DNA from: Pseudomonas koreensis
GTDB taxonomy: Bacteria > Pseudomonadota > Gammaproteobacteria > Pseudomonadales > Pseudomonadaceae
Assembly (NCBI RefSeq): GCF_024169245.1
Contig: NZ_JALJWP010000001.1
Span: 2,543,501-2,607,500 of the forward strand
Length of the DNA stretch: 64,000 nucleotides
Direction: 5' to 3'
In this document: positions 8,530-26,387 of the stretch, piece by piece
How positions within the stretch are numbered: the stretch's first letter is position 1
Layout: every line of letters starts with the position of its first letter
Notes under the pieces: model-generated
The model's database searches: none
Told to the model about the DNA's origin: nothing
Seen by the model: the letters and a program-made list of their open reading frames with translations, nothing else
Translations under genes and position numbers: made by a program

Positions 8530-10905
8530 ATGAAACGTCTGCTGCTAACTGCGGTTCTCACCGTATTGATGATCGCCGAAGTTCACGCCGAGTCCTTCAC
8601 TATCTCTGATATTCGCGTCAATGGCCTCCAGCGGGTCTCCGCGGGTAGCGTCTTTGGTGCCTTGCCGTTGAACGTCGGCGAGCAGGCGGATGATCGTCGC
8701 CTGGTGGAATCCACTCGTGCGTTGTTCAAAACCGGTTTCTTTCAAGATATCCAGCTGGGCCGCGAAGGCAACGTTCTGGTCATCACTGTGGTTGAGCGTC
8801 CATCGGTCGCCAGTATCGAAATCGAGGGCAACAAAGCGATTTCCACAGAAGACCTGATGAAAGGCCTCAAGCAATCCGGTCTGGCCGAAGGCGAAATCTT
8901 CCAGCGCGCTACCCTCGAGGGTGTGCGTAACGAACTGCAGCGTCAGTACGTCGCCCAGGGTCGCTACTCGGCTACCGTCGATACCGAAGTGGTCTCGCAG
9001 CCACGTAACCGCGTGGGTCTGAAGGTGAAGATCAACGAAGGTACGGTTGCCGCCATCCAGCACATCAACGTGGTAGGTAATACGGTTTTCCCTGAGGAAG
9101 ACCTGACCGACCTGTTCGAACTGAAAACCACCAACTGGCTGTCGTTCTTCAAGAACGATGACAAATATGCCCGTGAAAAACTCTCCGGTGACCTGGAGCG
9201 TCTGCGTTCCTACTACCTGGACCGTGGCTACATCAACATGGACATCGCTTCGACCCAGGTGTCCATCACCCCGGACAAGAAGCACGTCTACATCACCGTC
9301 AATGTCACCGAAGGCGAGAAGTACACCGTTCGCGATGTCAAACTCAGCGGTGACCTGAAGGTTCCTGAAGACCAGATCAAGTCGCTGTTGCTCGTGCAGA
9401 AAGGCCAGGTGTTCTCGCGCAAGTTGATGACCACTACTTCCGAGCTGATCACCCGTCGTCTGGGTAACGAGGGTTACACCTTCGCCAACGTCAACGGCGT
9501 GCCTCAGCCGCACGATGACGACCACACCGTGGACATCCTCTTCGCTGTCGACCCGGGCAAGCGCGCCTACGTCAACCGCATCAACTTCCGTGGCAACACC
9601 AAGTCCGAAGACGAAGTGCTGCGTCGTGAGATGCGTCAGATGGAGGGCGGCTGGGCTTCGACTTACCTGATCGACCAATCCAAGACCCGTCTGGAGCGTC
9701 TCGGCTTCTTCAAGGAAGTCAACGTTGAAACCCCGGCCGTGCCAGGTGTCGACGACCAGGTTGACGTGAACTACGCCGTTGAAGAACAGGCTTCCGGTTC
9801 GATCACTGCCAGCGTCGGTTTCGCCCAGAGTGCCGGTCTGATCCTCGGTGGCTCGATCACCCAGAACAACTTCCTCGGTACCGGTAACCGTGTCAGCATC
9901 GGCCTGACCCGCAGCGAATACCAGAGCCGCTACAACTTCGGCTACGTTGACCCCTACTGGACCGCCGATGGCGTGAGCCTGGGTTACAACGCGTTCTATC
10001 GCACCACCGACTACGATGAACTCGATGCCGATATTTCCAGCTATGCGGTAGACAGCCTCGGTGCCGGCGTGAACGTCGGGTACCCGATCAGCGAGACTTC
10101 GCGTCTGACCTTCGGTGCCTCGGTTCAGCAGGACAAGATCAATACCGGTCGCTATACCGTTGACGAGATTTTCGACTTCGTTAAAAAGGAAGGCGATAAC
10201 TACCTGAACTTCAAGGCATCTGCCGGTTGGTCCGAGTCGACGTTGAACAAGGGCGTTTTGCCAACTCGTGGCCGTTCCCAGAGCCTGACCCTGGAAACCA
10301 CCATTCCAGGCAGCGACCTGTCGTTCTTCAAACTTGATTACCGTGGTCAGTTGTTCCAGCCGATTACTGAGAATTACACCATGCGCCTGCACACCGAACT
10401 CGGTTATGGCGACGGTTACGGTTCGACCGACGGCTTGCCGTTCTATGAAAACTACTATGCAGGTGGTTTCAACTCGGTACGCGGCTTCAAGGACAGCACC
10501 CTTGGCCCGCGCAGTACGCCGAGTCGTGGTACCAACCCGGGCACTATCGCGGACCCGGATCAGGATCCACTGCCGTTCGGTGGTAACGTCCTGATCCAGG
10601 GCGGTGTGGAAGTTCTGTTCCCGCTGCCATTCGTCAAGGATCAGCGTTCCCTGCGTACTTCGGTCTTCTGGGATGTCGGTAACGTGTTTGACTCGCAGTG
10701 CAAGGACACTACGAACGCCAACGGTTCCTCGTCCAACACCAAGTGCAACGACATCAGCCTGAGCAACATGGCCAGTTCCGTAGGTGTGGGTGTGACCTGG
10801 GTCACCGCACTGGGTCCTTTAAGCTTTGCGCTGGCGATGCCGATCAAGAAGCCGGATGAAGCTGAAACTCAAGTGTTCCAATTCTCCCTCGGCCAGACCT
10901 TCTAA
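8530..10905 (+). CDS. bamA: BamA outer-membrane protein assembly factor
   Basis: Core of the BAM complex that inserts beta-barrel proteins. It has 791 residues. A signal peptide (MKRLLLTAVLTVLMIAEVHA) is followed by five POTRA domains (to about residue 420) and a C-terminal 16-strand barrel that ends in Phe (QFSLGQTF), the barrel signature. I take the ATG at 8530 rather than the upstream GTG/ATG options because it gives a proper signal peptide and has AGAAAGGA before it. skp follows 45 bases downstream. Confidence 0.98.
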   Translation: MKRLLLTAVLTVLMIAEVHAESFTISDIRVNGLQRVSAGSVFGALPLNVGEQADDRRLVESTRALFKTGFFQDIQLGREGNVLVITVVERPSVASIEIEGNKAISTEDLMKGLKQSGLAEGEIFQRATLEGVRNELQRQYVAQGRYSATVDTEVVSQPRNRVGLKVKINEGTVAAIQHINVVGNTVFPEEDLTDLFELKTTNWLSFFKNDDKYAREKLSGDLERLRSYYLDRGYINMDIASTQVSITPDKKHVYITVNVTEGEKYTVRDVKLSGDLKVPEDQIKSLLLVQKGQVFSRKLMTTTSELITRRLGNEGYTFANVNGVPQPHDDDHTVDILFAVDPGKRAYVNRINFRGNTKSEDEVLRREMRQMEGGWASTYLIDQSKTRLERLGFFKEVNVETPAVPGVDDQVDVNYAVEEQASGSITASVGFAQSAGLILGGSITQNNFLGTGNRVSIGLTRSEYQSRYNFGYVDPYWTADGVSLGYNAFYRTTDYDELDADISSYAVDSLGAGVNVGYPISETSRLTFGASVQQDKINTGRYTVDEIFDFVKKEGDNYLNFKASAGWSESTLNKGVLPTRGRSQSLTLETTIPGSDLSFFKLDYRGQLFQPITENYTMRLHTELGYGDGYGSTDGLPFYENYYAGGFNSVRGFKDSTLGPRSTPSRGTNPGTIADPDQDPLPFGGNVLIQGGVEVLFPLPFVKDQRSLRTSVFWDVGNVFDSQCKDTTNANGSSSNTKCNDISLSNMASSVGVGVTWVTALGPLSFALAMPIKKPDEAETQVFQFSLGQTF

Positions 10906-10950
10906 GCGTCTGACCCAAGATAACGACAATGGATTTTGTAGGAGTGCATC

Positions 10951-11454
10951 GTGCGTAAGTTGACTCAATTGGTTCTCCTGGCCTCCGTACTGGTGGCAGG
11001 TCCGGCGTTCGCCGACATGAAAATTGCTGTTCTGAACTATCAGATGGCTTTGCTCGAATCTGATGCGGCGAAGAAGTACGCCGTTGACGCCGAGAAGAAG
11101 TTCGGTCCGCAGCTGACCAAGCTGAAAACCCTGGAAAGCAGCGCCAAAGGCATTCAGGACCGTCTGATGGCCGGTGGCGACAAGATGCAGCAGGGCGAGC
11201 GTGAGCGTCTGGAGCTGGAATTCAAGCAAAAGGCCCGCGACTTCCAGTTCCAGTCCAAGGAGCTGAACGAAGCCAAAGCCGTTGCTGACCGCGAAATGCT
11301 CAAGCAGCTGAAGCCGAAGCTGGACAGCGCTGTGGAAGAAGTCATCAAGAAAGGTGGTTTTGACCTGGTGTTCGAGCGTGGCGCAGTCATCGATGTCAAA
11401 CCTCAGTACGACATCACGCGCCAGGTTATCGAGCGCATGAATCAGCTGAAGTAA
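10951..11454 (+). CDS. skp: Skp/OmpH periplasmic chaperone
   Basis: Holds unfolded outer-membrane proteins in the periplasm for BamA. It has 167 residues and a GTG start preceded by TAGGAG. A signal peptide (about 1-22, ending PAFA-D) leads into a long charged helical region typical of the jellyfish-tentacle coiled coil. It lies between bamA and lpxD as usual. Confidence 0.95.
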   Translation: MRKLTQLVLLASVLVAGPAFADMKIAVLNYQMALLESDAAKKYAVDAEKKFGPQLTKLKTLESSAKGIQDRLMAGGDKMQQGERERLELEFKQKARDFQFQSKELNEAKAVADREMLKQLKPKLDSAVEEVIKKGGFDLVFERGAVIDVKPQYDITRQVIERMNQLK

Positions 11455-11457
11455 CCC

Positions 11458-12513
11458 ATGACCGTGACTATCAGGCTCGGCCAGTTGGCCGAGCACCTCG
11501 GCGCCACCCTGCGTGGCGACCCCGAGAGGCAAATTACTGGGCTAGCCACTTTGCAAGAGGCTGGCCCAGCTCAGTTGAGCTTTCTGGCAAATCCCCAATA
11601 CCGCAAATACCTCGCCGGTTCGCAGGCGGCTGCGTTACTGCTCAAAGAAGCCGATGCCGAAGGTTTTGCCGGTAACGCGCTGGTGGTGGCGGATCCTTAC
11701 CTGGCCTATGCGCGTCTTTCGCACCTGTTCGATCCAAAGCCAAAAGCCGCTGCGGGTATTCATCCGACGGCAGTGATTGCGGCGGATGCGTTGGTTGATC
11801 CAACCGCCAGCATCGGCCCGTTCGTAGTGATCGAAGCCGGTGCACGTGTTGCTGCACAGGTGACGCTGGGCGCGCATTGCGTGGTCGGTGCCCGCAGCGA
11901 AATCGGTGAAGGTGGCTGGCTGGCTCCTCGCGTCACGCTGTATCACGACGTACGCATCGGCAAGCGCGTAGTCATTCAGTCAGGTGCGGTGATTGGCGGT
12001 GAGGGCTTCGGCTTCGCCAACGAAAAAGGTATCTGGCAGAAAATCGCCCAGATCGGTGGCGTGACCATTGGCGACGATGTCGAGATCGGTGTGAACACCG
12101 CCATCGACCGCGGCGCTCTGGCGGACACCGTGATCGGCAATGGTGTGAAGCTCGACAACCAGATTCAGATCGCACACAACGTTCAGGTCGGTGATCACAC
12201 CGCCATGGCCGCGTGTGTCGGCATTTCCGGCAGCACCAAAATCGGCAAGCACTGCATGCTCGCCGGCGGTGTCGGTCTGGTCGGCCACATTGATATTTGC
12301 GACAACGTTTTCCTGACCGGGATGACCATGGTGACCCACTCGATTACCGAGCCGGGTGCCTATTCTTCCGGCACAGCCATGCAACCGGCGGCCGAATGGC
12401 GCAAAAGCGCGGCCCGCATCCGTCAGCTCGATGACATCGCGCGACGGTTGAAACAGCTGGAAAAGCGCGTAGGGGAAGTGACCCCTGACGGCAATGCTTC
12501 ATCTGATGGCTGA
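11458..12513 (+). CDS. lpxD: UDP-3-O-acylglucosamine N-acyltransferase
   Basis: Third step of lipid A synthesis: adds the N-linked hydroxyacyl chain. It has 351 residues. An N-terminal uridine-binding domain (about 1-100) precedes left-handed beta-helix hexapeptide repeats (about 105-300). The catalytic His lies in [12 protein letters not shown], and a C-terminal helix follows. It begins three bases after skp. Confidence 0.97.
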   Translation: MTVTIRLGQLAEHLGATLRGDPERQITGLATLQEAGPAQLSFLANPQYRKYLAGSQAAALLLKEADAEGFAGNALVVADPYLAYARLSHLFDPKPKAAAGIHPTAVIAADALVDPTASIGPFVVIEAGARVAAQVTLGAHCVVGARSEIGEGGWLAPRVTLYHDVRIGKRVVIQSGAVIGGEGFGFANEKGIWQKIAQIGGVTIGDDVEIGVNTAIDRGALADTVIGNGVKLDNQIQIAHNVQVGDHTAMAACVGISGSTKIGKHCMLAGGVGLVGHIDICDNVFLTGMTMVTHSITEPGAYSSGTAMQPAAEWRKSAARIRQLDDIARRLKQLEKRVGEVTPDGNASSDG

Positions 12514-12619
12514 TACCATTTCCATATCAAGTGTGCACAGCCTCTAGACTGCCTCCTTGATTTGCTAGAGGAGTGCGCGTCAGTCGCGCTCCCAATCTTT
12601 ACATAGGCTTTCCCCTGAA

Positions 12620-13060
12620 ATGATGGACATCAACGAGATTCGCGAATACCTGCCTCACCGTTACCCGTTCCTGCTGGTGGACCGGGTGGTGGAACTGGAC
12701 ACTGAAGGCAAGCGAATTCGCGCCTACAAGAATGTCAGCATCAATGAACCGTTCTTCAATGGTCACTTCCCTGCGCATCCGATCATGCCGGGTGTGCTGA
12801 TCATCGAAGCGATGGCTCAGGCTGCCGGGATCCTCGGTTTCAAGATGCTCGACGTCAAACCGGCCGACGGCACCCTGTATTACTTCGTCGGTTCCGACAA
12901 GCTGCGCTTCCGCCAGCCAGTCAAGCCGGGCGACCAGTTGATCCTCGAAGCGACCTTCATCAGCTGCAAGCGCAAGATCTGGAAATTCGAGTGCCAGGCT
13001 TCGGTCGATGGCAAGCCGGTCTGCTCGGCGGAAATCATCTGCGCGGAACAAAAAGTATGA
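12620..13060 (+). CDS. fabZ: (3R)-hydroxyacyl-ACP dehydratase FabZ
   Basis: Dehydrates hydroxyacyl-ACP in fatty-acid elongation, at the branch where LpxA takes the same substrate. It has 146 residues and a hot-dog fold. The active-site segment [19 protein letters not shown] carries the catalytic His, and the Glu of the central helix follows. Its stop overlaps the lpxA start by ATGA. Confidence 0.98.
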   Translation: MMDINEIREYLPHRYPFLLVDRVVELDTEGKRIRAYKNVSINEPFFNGHFPAHPIMPGVLIIEAMAQAAGILGFKMLDVKPADGTLYYFVGSDKLRFRQPVKPGDQLILEATFISCKRKIWKFECQASVDGKPVCSAEIICAEQKV

Positions 13061-13833
13061 GTTTGATTGACCCTCGCGCAATCATCGATCCGTCCGCCGT
13101 TCTGGCTGACGGCGTCGAGGTCGGCCCGTGGTCGATCATCGGCGCAGGTGTGGAAATCGGCGAGGGTACCGTGATCGGGCCGCATGTGATCCTCAAGGGG
13201 CCGACCCGCATTGGTAAGCACAATCGCATCTACCAGTTTTCTTCGGTAGGCGAAGACACCCCGGATCTGAAATACAAAGGCGAGGAAACCCGCCTGGTGA
13301 TCGGTGACCACAACGTCATCCGCGAAGGCGTGACCATTCACCGTGGCACCGTTCAGGATCGTTCGGAAACCACCCTGGGTGATCACAACCTGATCATGGC
13401 CTATGCCCACATCGGTCACGACAGTGTCATCGGCAATCACTGCATTCTGGTCAACAACACCGCGCTGGCTGGCCATGTGCACGTTGACGACTGGGCGATC
13501 CTCTCCGGTTTCACCCTGGTGCATCAGTACTGCCACATCGGCGCCCACAGCTTTTCCGGCATGGGCACGGCGATCGGCAAGGACGTTCCGGCGTTCGTCA
13601 CCGTATTCGGCAACCCGGCCGAGGCGCGCAGCATGAACTTTGAAGGCATGCGCCGTCGCGGTTTCAGCGAAGACGCGATCCACGCCTTGCGCCGTGCCTA
13701 CAAGACCGTCTACCGCCAGGGCCTGACAGTCGAGCAGGCGCTGGCCGAGCTGGTCGAGCCGTCTGCGCAGTTCCCGGAAGTCGCCGTGTTCCGCGATTCG
13801 ATCCAGGCCTCGACCCGCGGCATCACCCGCTGA
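13057..13833 (+). CDS. lpxA: UDP-N-acetylglucosamine acyltransferase
   Basis: First step of lipid A synthesis. It has 258 residues. The N-terminus [20 protein letters not shown] opens a hexapeptide beta-helix; the catalytic His region is [20 protein letters not shown]. The start at 13057 overlaps the fabZ stop and matches family N-termini; an upstream in-frame start at 12991 lies inside fabZ. Confidence 0.98.
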   Translation: MSLIDPRAIIDPSAVLADGVEVGPWSIIGAGVEIGEGTVIGPHVILKGPTRIGKHNRIYQFSSVGEDTPDLKYKGEETRLVIGDHNVIREGVTIHRGTVQDRSETTLGDHNLIMAYAHIGHDSVIGNHCILVNNTALAGHVHVDDWAILSGFTLVHQYCHIGAHSFSGMGTAIGKDVPAFVTVFGNPAEARSMNFEGMRRRGFSEDAIHALRRAYKTVYRQGLTVEQALAELVEPSAQFPEVAVFRDSIQASTRGITR

Positions 13834-13835
13834 TC

Positions 13836-14966
13836 ATGGCCAGTCTGCGTATTGCGCTGGTGGCGGGTGAGGCTTCCGGTGACATTCTCGGCGCCGGCCT
13901 CATGCGCGCGCTCAAGGCACAACATCCGGCGATCGAGTTCATCGGTGTGGGCGGGCCGCTGATGCAGGCCGAAGGCCTGACCTCGTACTTTCCCATGGAG
14001 CGCCTGTCGGTCATGGGCCTGGTGGAAGTGCTCGGTCGGCTGCGTGAATTGCTCAAGCGCCGCAAGGACTTGATTGCCACGCTGATCGCCGCCAGGCCGG
14101 ACGTGTTCATCGGCATCGACGCGCCGGATTTCAACCTCAACATCGAACTCAAGCTGCGTCAGGCCGGGATCAAGACCGTGCATTACGTCAGCCCGTCGGT
14201 GTGGGCATGGCGGCAGAAACGGGTACTGAAGATCCGCGAAGGCTGCGATCTGATGCTGACCCTGTTGCCGTTCGAAGCGAAGTTCTACGAAGAGAAGGGC
14301 GTGCCGGTACGTTTCGTGGGCCATACCCTGGCCGATACCATTCCGCTGGAAGCTGACCGCGCCGCTGCACGGGCCGAGTTGGGTTTGCCCGACGGTCCGC
14401 TGGTGGCGCTGATGCCGGGCAGTCGTGGCGGTGAAGTCAGTCGCCTCGGCGCGCTGTTTCTTGATACTGCCGAACGCCTGCGAGGCATGCGTCCGGGCGT
14501 GCGTTTTGTCATTCCCTGTGCCAACCCGGAACGCCGCGTGCAACTTGAAGCGCTGCTGGTCGGCCGCGATTTGCCGGTGACATTGCTCGATGGTCAATCG
14601 CATCTGGCCCTCGCCGCCTGCAACGCCGTGTTGATCGCGTCAGGCACTGCTACCCTTGAAGCGCTGCTGTACAAGCGGCCGATGGTGGTGGCGTATCGGT
14701 TGGCGCCGCTGACGTTCTGGATTCTCAAGCGCATGGTCAAGAGCCCGTACGTGTCGCTGCCCAACTTGCTCGCCCAGCGCTTGCTGGTGCCGGAGTTGTT
14801 GCAGGATGATGCGACTGTCGAGGCATTGGCGCAGACGCTCTCGCCATTGATCGAAGGCGGAGAGGAACAGACCCGCGGTTTCGACGAGATCCACCGCACG
14901 CTGCGGCGCGATGCTTCCAATCAGGCGGCGGACGCCGTCCTTAACCTGATCGGCAAACCACAATGA
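13836..14966 (+). CDS. lpxB: Lipid-A-disaccharide synthase
   Basis: Peripheral membrane GT19 glycosyltransferase joining UDP-diacyl-GlcN and lipid X. It has 376 residues. Conserved blocks are [41 protein letters not shown] and [11 protein letters not shown], with a C-terminal [10 protein letters not shown]. It starts two bases after lpxA and overlaps rnhB by four bases. Confidence 0.98.
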   Translation: MASLRIALVAGEASGDILGAGLMRALKAQHPAIEFIGVGGPLMQAEGLTSYFPMERLSVMGLVEVLGRLRELLKRRKDLIATLIAARPDVFIGIDAPDFNLNIELKLRQAGIKTVHYVSPSVWAWRQKRVLKIREGCDLMLTLLPFEAKFYEEKGVPVRFVGHTLADTIPLEADRAAARAELGLPDGPLVALMPGSRGGEVSRLGALFLDTAERLRGMRPGVRFVIPCANPERRVQLEALLVGRDLPVTLLDGQSHLALAACNAVLIASGTATLEALLYKRPMVVAYRLAPLTFWILKRMVKSPYVSLPNLLAQRLLVPELLQDDATVEALAQTLSPLIEGGEEQTRGFDEIHRTLRRDASNQAADAVLNLIGKPQ

Positions 14967-15604
14967 CCAAGACAAGCATGCAGATGGGCCTGGACTTCAC
15001 TCTGGTCGCCGAAGTCGAAGAACTGGTCGCCGGTGTCGATGAGGTCGGTCGTGGTCCGTTGTGCGGCGCGGTGGTGACGGCGGCGGTGATCCTCGATCCA
15101 AACCGGCCAATCCTCGGCCTCGATGATTCGAAAAAGCTCACTGAAGCCAAGCGTGAAAAACTCTACGACGAGATCTGCGAAAAGGCCCTGAGCTGGTGCA
15201 TCGCCCGCGCCGAAGTCGAAGAAATCGATGACCTGAACATTCTCCACGCCACCATGCTGGCGATGCAGCGTGCGGTCGCTGGCCTGCACGTTCAGCCGAA
15301 ACTGGCGATGATCGATGGCAACCGCTGCCCGCATTTGCCGATGCGAGCCGAAGCGGTGATTCAGGGTGACGGCAAGGTTCCGGCCATCGCAGCAGCGTCG
15401 ATTCTCGCCAAGGTCAGCCGCGATCGCGAGATGGCGGCATTCGAATTGATCTACCCGGGCTACGGCATCGGCGGCCATAAAGGTTACCCGACGCCCGTTC
15501 ATCTGGAAGCGCTGGCGCGGCTCGGCCCGACGCCGATTCACCGCCGCTCGTTCGCCCCGGTCCGCCTGGCTTACGAGGCGAGGGAAAGCCTGACGCAGGT
15601 TTAG
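14963..15604 (+). CDS. rnhB: Ribonuclease HII
   Basis: Removes ribonucleotides misincorporated in DNA. It has 213 residues. The signature [15 protein letters not shown] holds the first Asp-Glu pair, DDSKKL is conserved, and KVSRDREM carries a later acidic residue. The start overlaps the lpxB stop. A 10-bp hairpin lies after the gene. Confidence 0.97.
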   Translation: MTKTSMQMGLDFTLVAEVEELVAGVDEVGRGPLCGAVVTAAVILDPNRPILGLDDSKKLTEAKREKLYDEICEKALSWCIARAEVEEIDDLNILHATMLAMQRAVAGLHVQPKLAMIDGNRCPHLPMRAEAVIQGDGKVPAIAAASILAKVSRDREMAAFELIYPGYGIGGHKGYPTPVHLEALARLGPTPIHRRSFAPVRLAYEARESLTQV

Positions 15605-15625
15605 GCGCAAGGCTGATGTTTTATT

Positions 15626-15651
15626 CGAGGCCCGGTACAATCCGGGCCTCG
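15626..15651 (+). terminator. Hairpin between rnhB and dnaE
   Basis: CGAGGCCCGG (15626-15635) pairs with CCGGGCCTCG (15642-15651) around a six-base loop. The T tract after it is weak (GTTGTCT), so it may be a partial terminator. Confidence 0.5.
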
Positions 15652-15680
15652 TTGTCTCTATGTAACTGGACAGGATCACT

Positions 15681-19202
<3,522 letters not shown>

Positions 19203-19341
19203 CCGGCAGGTGCCATCATTGCGCTTGCCCGCAACCTGAATTTTTAATCTCGACCTCAGCGCGCCTCTCCCTTAAGGTAGGGCGCGAATAGACAACCGGC
19301 CGGCCCAAGCTCACTTTGGACACGACCCAAGACGGACGCCT

Positions 19342-20289
19342 ATGAACCCGAATTTTCTAGATTTCGAACAGCCGATCGCCGACCTGCAAGCCAAGATCGA
19401 AGAGTTGCGCTTGGTCGGTAATGACAATTCGCTGAATATCGGCGATGAGATCTCCCGCCTGCAGGACAAGAGCAAGACGCTGACCGAAGACATCTTCGGC
19501 AAGCTGACCAGCTGGCAGATCGCACGCCTGGCGCGTCACCCGAAACGCCCCTACACCCTCGATTACATCGAGCACATCTTCACCGAGTTCGACGAACTGC
19601 ACGGCGACCGTCACTTCTCCGATGACGCCGCCATCGTTGGCGGTATCGCCCGTCTGGAAGACCAGCCGGTGATGATCATCGGCCACCAGAAGGGCCGGGA
19701 AGTGCGCGAGAAAGTCCGCCGCAACTTCGGCATGCCGCGTCCGGAAGGCTACCGCAAGGCCTGCCGTCTGATGGAGATGGCCGAACGCTTCAAGATGCCG
19801 ATCCTGACCTTCATCGACACCCCGGGTGCTTACCCTGGCATCGACGCTGAAGAGCGCAACCAGAGCGAAGCGATTGCCTGGAACCTGCGTGTGATGGCGC
19901 GTCTGAAGACCCCGATCATCGCCACTGTAATTGGTGAAGGTGGTTCCGGCGGCGCACTGGCCATCGGCGTCTGCGATCAACTGAACATGCTGCAATATTC
20001 GACCTACGCGGTGATCTCGCCGGAAGGTTGCGCATCGATCCTGTGGAAAACCGCCGAGAAAGCGCCGGATGCCGCTGAAGCAATGGGCATCACCGCCGAG
20101 CGTCTGAAAGGCCTGGGCATCGTCGACAAAGTGATCAGCGAGCCACTGGGCGGCGCCCACCGTGATCCGGCGGCTGCCGCCGCTTCGATCCGCGCCGAGC
20201 TGAGCTCGCAACTGGCGATGCTCAAGCAGTTCGATAACGAAGCGCTGCTCAAGCGCCGTTACGATCGCCTGATGAGCTACGGTCTCTAA
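19342..20289 (+). CDS. accA: Acetyl-CoA carboxylase carboxyltransferase subunit alpha
   Basis: Forms malonyl-CoA together with AccD and the biotin carrier. It has 315 residues. The N-terminus [20 protein letters not shown] is typical, and the crotonase-like core carries [19 protein letters not shown] and [15 protein letters not shown] doublet follows directly. Confidence 0.98.
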   Translation: MNPNFLDFEQPIADLQAKIEELRLVGNDNSLNIGDEISRLQDKSKTLTEDIFGKLTSWQIARLARHPKRPYTLDYIEHIFTEFDELHGDRHFSDDAAIVGGIARLEDQPVMIIGHQKGREVREKVRRNFGMPRPEGYRKACRLMEMAERFKMPILTFIDTPGAYPGIDAEERNQSEAIAWNLRVMARLKTPIIATVIGEGGSGGALAIGVCDQLNMLQYSTYAVISPEGCASILWKTAEKAPDAAEAMGITAERLKGLGIVDKVISEPLGGAHRDPAAAAASIRAELSSQLAMLKQFDNEALLKRRYDRLMSYGL

Positions 20290-20304
20290 TCGAGCGCTAC
20301 CCCT

Positions 20305-20383
20305 TGTAGGAGCTGCCGAAGGCTGCGATCTTTTGATCTTGCTTTTCAGAATCAAAAGATCGCAGCCTTCGGCAGCTCCTACA
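20305..20383. repeat. REPIN (inverted REP pair) between accA and tilS
   Basis: Two perfect 33-base inverted arms (20305-20337 and 20351-20383) surround a 13-base centre. The arm begins TGTAGGAGCTGCCGAAGGCT. The same element occurs at 62861-62937 with the arms in the opposite order. Such doublets are mobilised by RAYT transposases in fluorescent pseudomonads; none is in this window. Confidence 0.93.
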
Positions 20384-20409
20384 GGGATCTCAGAGAAGCG
20401 GCCCTCTCT

Positions 20410-21738
20410 ATGAAGTCTTCGAAGCGTGATTTGCCGTCGCAGCTTCTGCTGAACCTTGAGCCCTGGCGCAATGCCGCTCACTGGCGCGTCGCCTTTTCCG
20501 GCGGCCTCGATTCCACCGTCCTCCTGCATCTGCTCGCCACCCTGGCGAAGACCGAATCCCTCCCTGCGCTAAGCGCCATTCATATCCATCACGGCCTTCA
20601 GGCTGCGGCCGATGCGTGGCCGCAACATTGTCAGGCCGTTTGCGATGCGCTGGGCGTGCCGTTGCGAGTAGAGCGGGTAACCGTGAGGGCCGGGGCGAGC
20701 CTGGAGCGGGCGGCACGTGATGCGCGTTACGCGGTGTTCAGTTCGCTGACGCAAGCCAATGACGTACTGCTGACCGGCCAGCACCGTGACGACCAAGCGG
20801 AAACACTGCTGTTTCGGCTGTTGCGCGGAGCCGGCGTACGTGGGCTCGGCGGGATGCCGCAGCAGCGCCCGGTGGGGCAGGGCATGCTGGTGCGACCCTT
20901 GCTGGATGTCAGCCGCGCTGAGCTGGAAAGTTATGCACAGGCACATCAGTTGCGCTGGATCGAAGATCCGTCGAATCAGGATCACCAGTTTTCGCGCAAC
21001 TACCTGCGTCATCAAGTCATGCCGGTACTGACCGAGCGCTGGCCGCAAGCGCAGGCGAGCATGGCGCGCACGGCTGCGCATCTGCGTGAGGCGCAGGGCT
21101 TGCTCGATGAGCTGGCGCAGATCGATCTGGCGCAGGCTGAAACTTCACATGAGTTTGATTGGCTCGGCGTGCCATCGCTGGCGCTGGCGCCGTTGGCTGC
21201 ATTGCCTGACGCGCGCCAGCGTAATGCCCTCTGCCACTGGCTCGAACCGTTGACCCGGCTGCCAGACGCTGACCATTGGTCGGGTTGGGTCGACCTGCGC
21301 GATGCCAGCGCCGACGCTTCACCGGTCTGGCGTCTGGCCGATGGCGAGTTGCACCGCAGCGCCGGTCGCGTCTGGTGGCTCAGCGGTAAGTGGCTGCACA
21401 CGCCGGTGATCGGCGCCGACTGGCAGACCCCGACGTCAGCGCTACGCTTGGCCGATAACGGACGCGTCATGTTCAACGGTCAGGCTCCATTCGGGCCTTT
21501 GCGCATTGCCTATCGGCAGGGCGGTGAAATCATGCAACTGGCTGAGCGCGGCAGCCGTGACCTCAAGCGTCTGCTCAACGAGCGCGCAGTGCCGGCGTTC
21601 GTGCGTGGCAGATTGCCGCTGCTGTTTCGTGGCGAAGAATTGCTCGCGGTGGCGAACCTGTCGGGTCTTGATGGTCAGATGCACGAAGGCTGGGCATTGC
21701 ACTGGCAGCCAACAGACGAAGATCAAGGTTTGAGCTGA
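20410..21738 (+). CDS. tilS: tRNA(Ile)-lysidine synthetase
   Basis: Converts C34 to lysidine in the CAU-anticodon tRNA-Ile so that it reads AUA. It has 442 residues. The PP-loop ATPase motif is FSGGLDSTVLLHLLA near residue 30, and TGQHRDDQAET and an RNYLR element follow. The C-terminal TilS domain is present. It follows the REPIN after accA. Confidence 0.95.
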   Translation: MKSSKRDLPSQLLLNLEPWRNAAHWRVAFSGGLDSTVLLHLLATLAKTESLPALSAIHIHHGLQAAADAWPQHCQAVCDALGVPLRVERVTVRAGASLERAARDARYAVFSSLTQANDVLLTGQHRDDQAETLLFRLLRGAGVRGLGGMPQQRPVGQGMLVRPLLDVSRAELESYAQAHQLRWIEDPSNQDHQFSRNYLRHQVMPVLTERWPQAQASMARTAAHLREAQGLLDELAQIDLAQAETSHEFDWLGVPSLALAPLAALPDARQRNALCHWLEPLTRLPDADHWSGWVDLRDASADASPVWRLADGELHRSAGRVWWLSGKWLHTPVIGADWQTPTSALRLADNGRVMFNGQAPFGPLRIAYRQGGEIMQLAERGSRDLKRLLNERAVPAFVRGRLPLLFRGEELLAVANLSGLDGQMHEGWALHWQPTDEDQGLS

Positions 21739-21991
21739 AAGGAGCATTCCGGTAGACTACGCTCCCTTCTTGATACAACTTCTGTGGATTCGCCTGAATT
21801 GCAGGAGTTGCCGATTACCAAGCAGTCTTTGCTGGGCGATTCCAAAAAATGTGTAGCGAGCAACGTACCGGTGTTTCATCTGCCGGTCTGTCACAACGCG
21901 GCGGTTTTTTCGAAAGGTGCACTGTGATTAATGCAGGTGATCGGGGGCTTCGGCCTTCCTTCGCTTTCCCCGGCGGCTCGTTCCGCTTTAA

Positions 21992-24494
<2,503 letters not shown>

Positions 24495-24550
24495 CGCTCG
24501 ATTCTCCGGTAAAGTACCGCACGATTTGTCGCTCATGCCCTCGGGCGTGA

Positions 24551-25939
<1,389 letters not shown>

Positions 25940-26108
25940 GCGCAACCTGATCAAAGGACACCGGATTGTGTCGGAAAAGTCGTGACAGCGATGGATTTGC
26001 CACTAATCTGATGTCTCAAGCACAAGCCTGGATCTTTCCAGGCTTCGTGCTATCAGATGCAGCAACATGATGCGTGGCTGTCTTTTTTCACTGGATACCT
26101 GATATTCG

Positions 26109-26387
26109 ATGCGCAGTCCTTACTGGTTGTTTCTTGTTTTGCTCTTGCTGCTGGCCGGTCTGCAGTACCGCCTGTGGGTGGGCAATGGCAGTCTGGCGCA
26201 GGTCGCCGAGCTGAAACAGCAGATCGCCGATCAACATGCCGAGAACGAAGGCCTGCTGGAGCGCAACCGGGTGATGGACGCTGAGGTCAGCGAATTGAAA
26301 AAAGGCATGGAGACCGTTGAAGAGCGGGCTCGTCACGAACTGGGCATGGTCAAGGACGGCGAAACCCTTTACCAGTTGGCCCAATGA
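26109..26387 (+). CDS. ftsB: Cell division protein FtsB
   Basis: Single-pass divisome protein that works with FtsL and FtsQ. It has 92 residues. A transmembrane helix (about 4-20) is followed by a coiled coil beginning LAQVAELKQQIADQHAENEG. The usual eno-ftsB-ispD order is kept, and it overlaps ispD by four bases. Confidence 0.95.
   Translation: MRSPYWLFLVLLLLLAGLQYRLWVGNGSLAQVAELKQQIADQHAENEGLLERNRVMDAEVSELKKGMETVEERARHELGMVKDGETLYQLAQ

Noticed and set aside
8545..10392. 615-codon minus-strand frame inside bamA
   Set aside because: Shadow of bamA caused by high GC third positions; bamA has complete domains on the plus strand.
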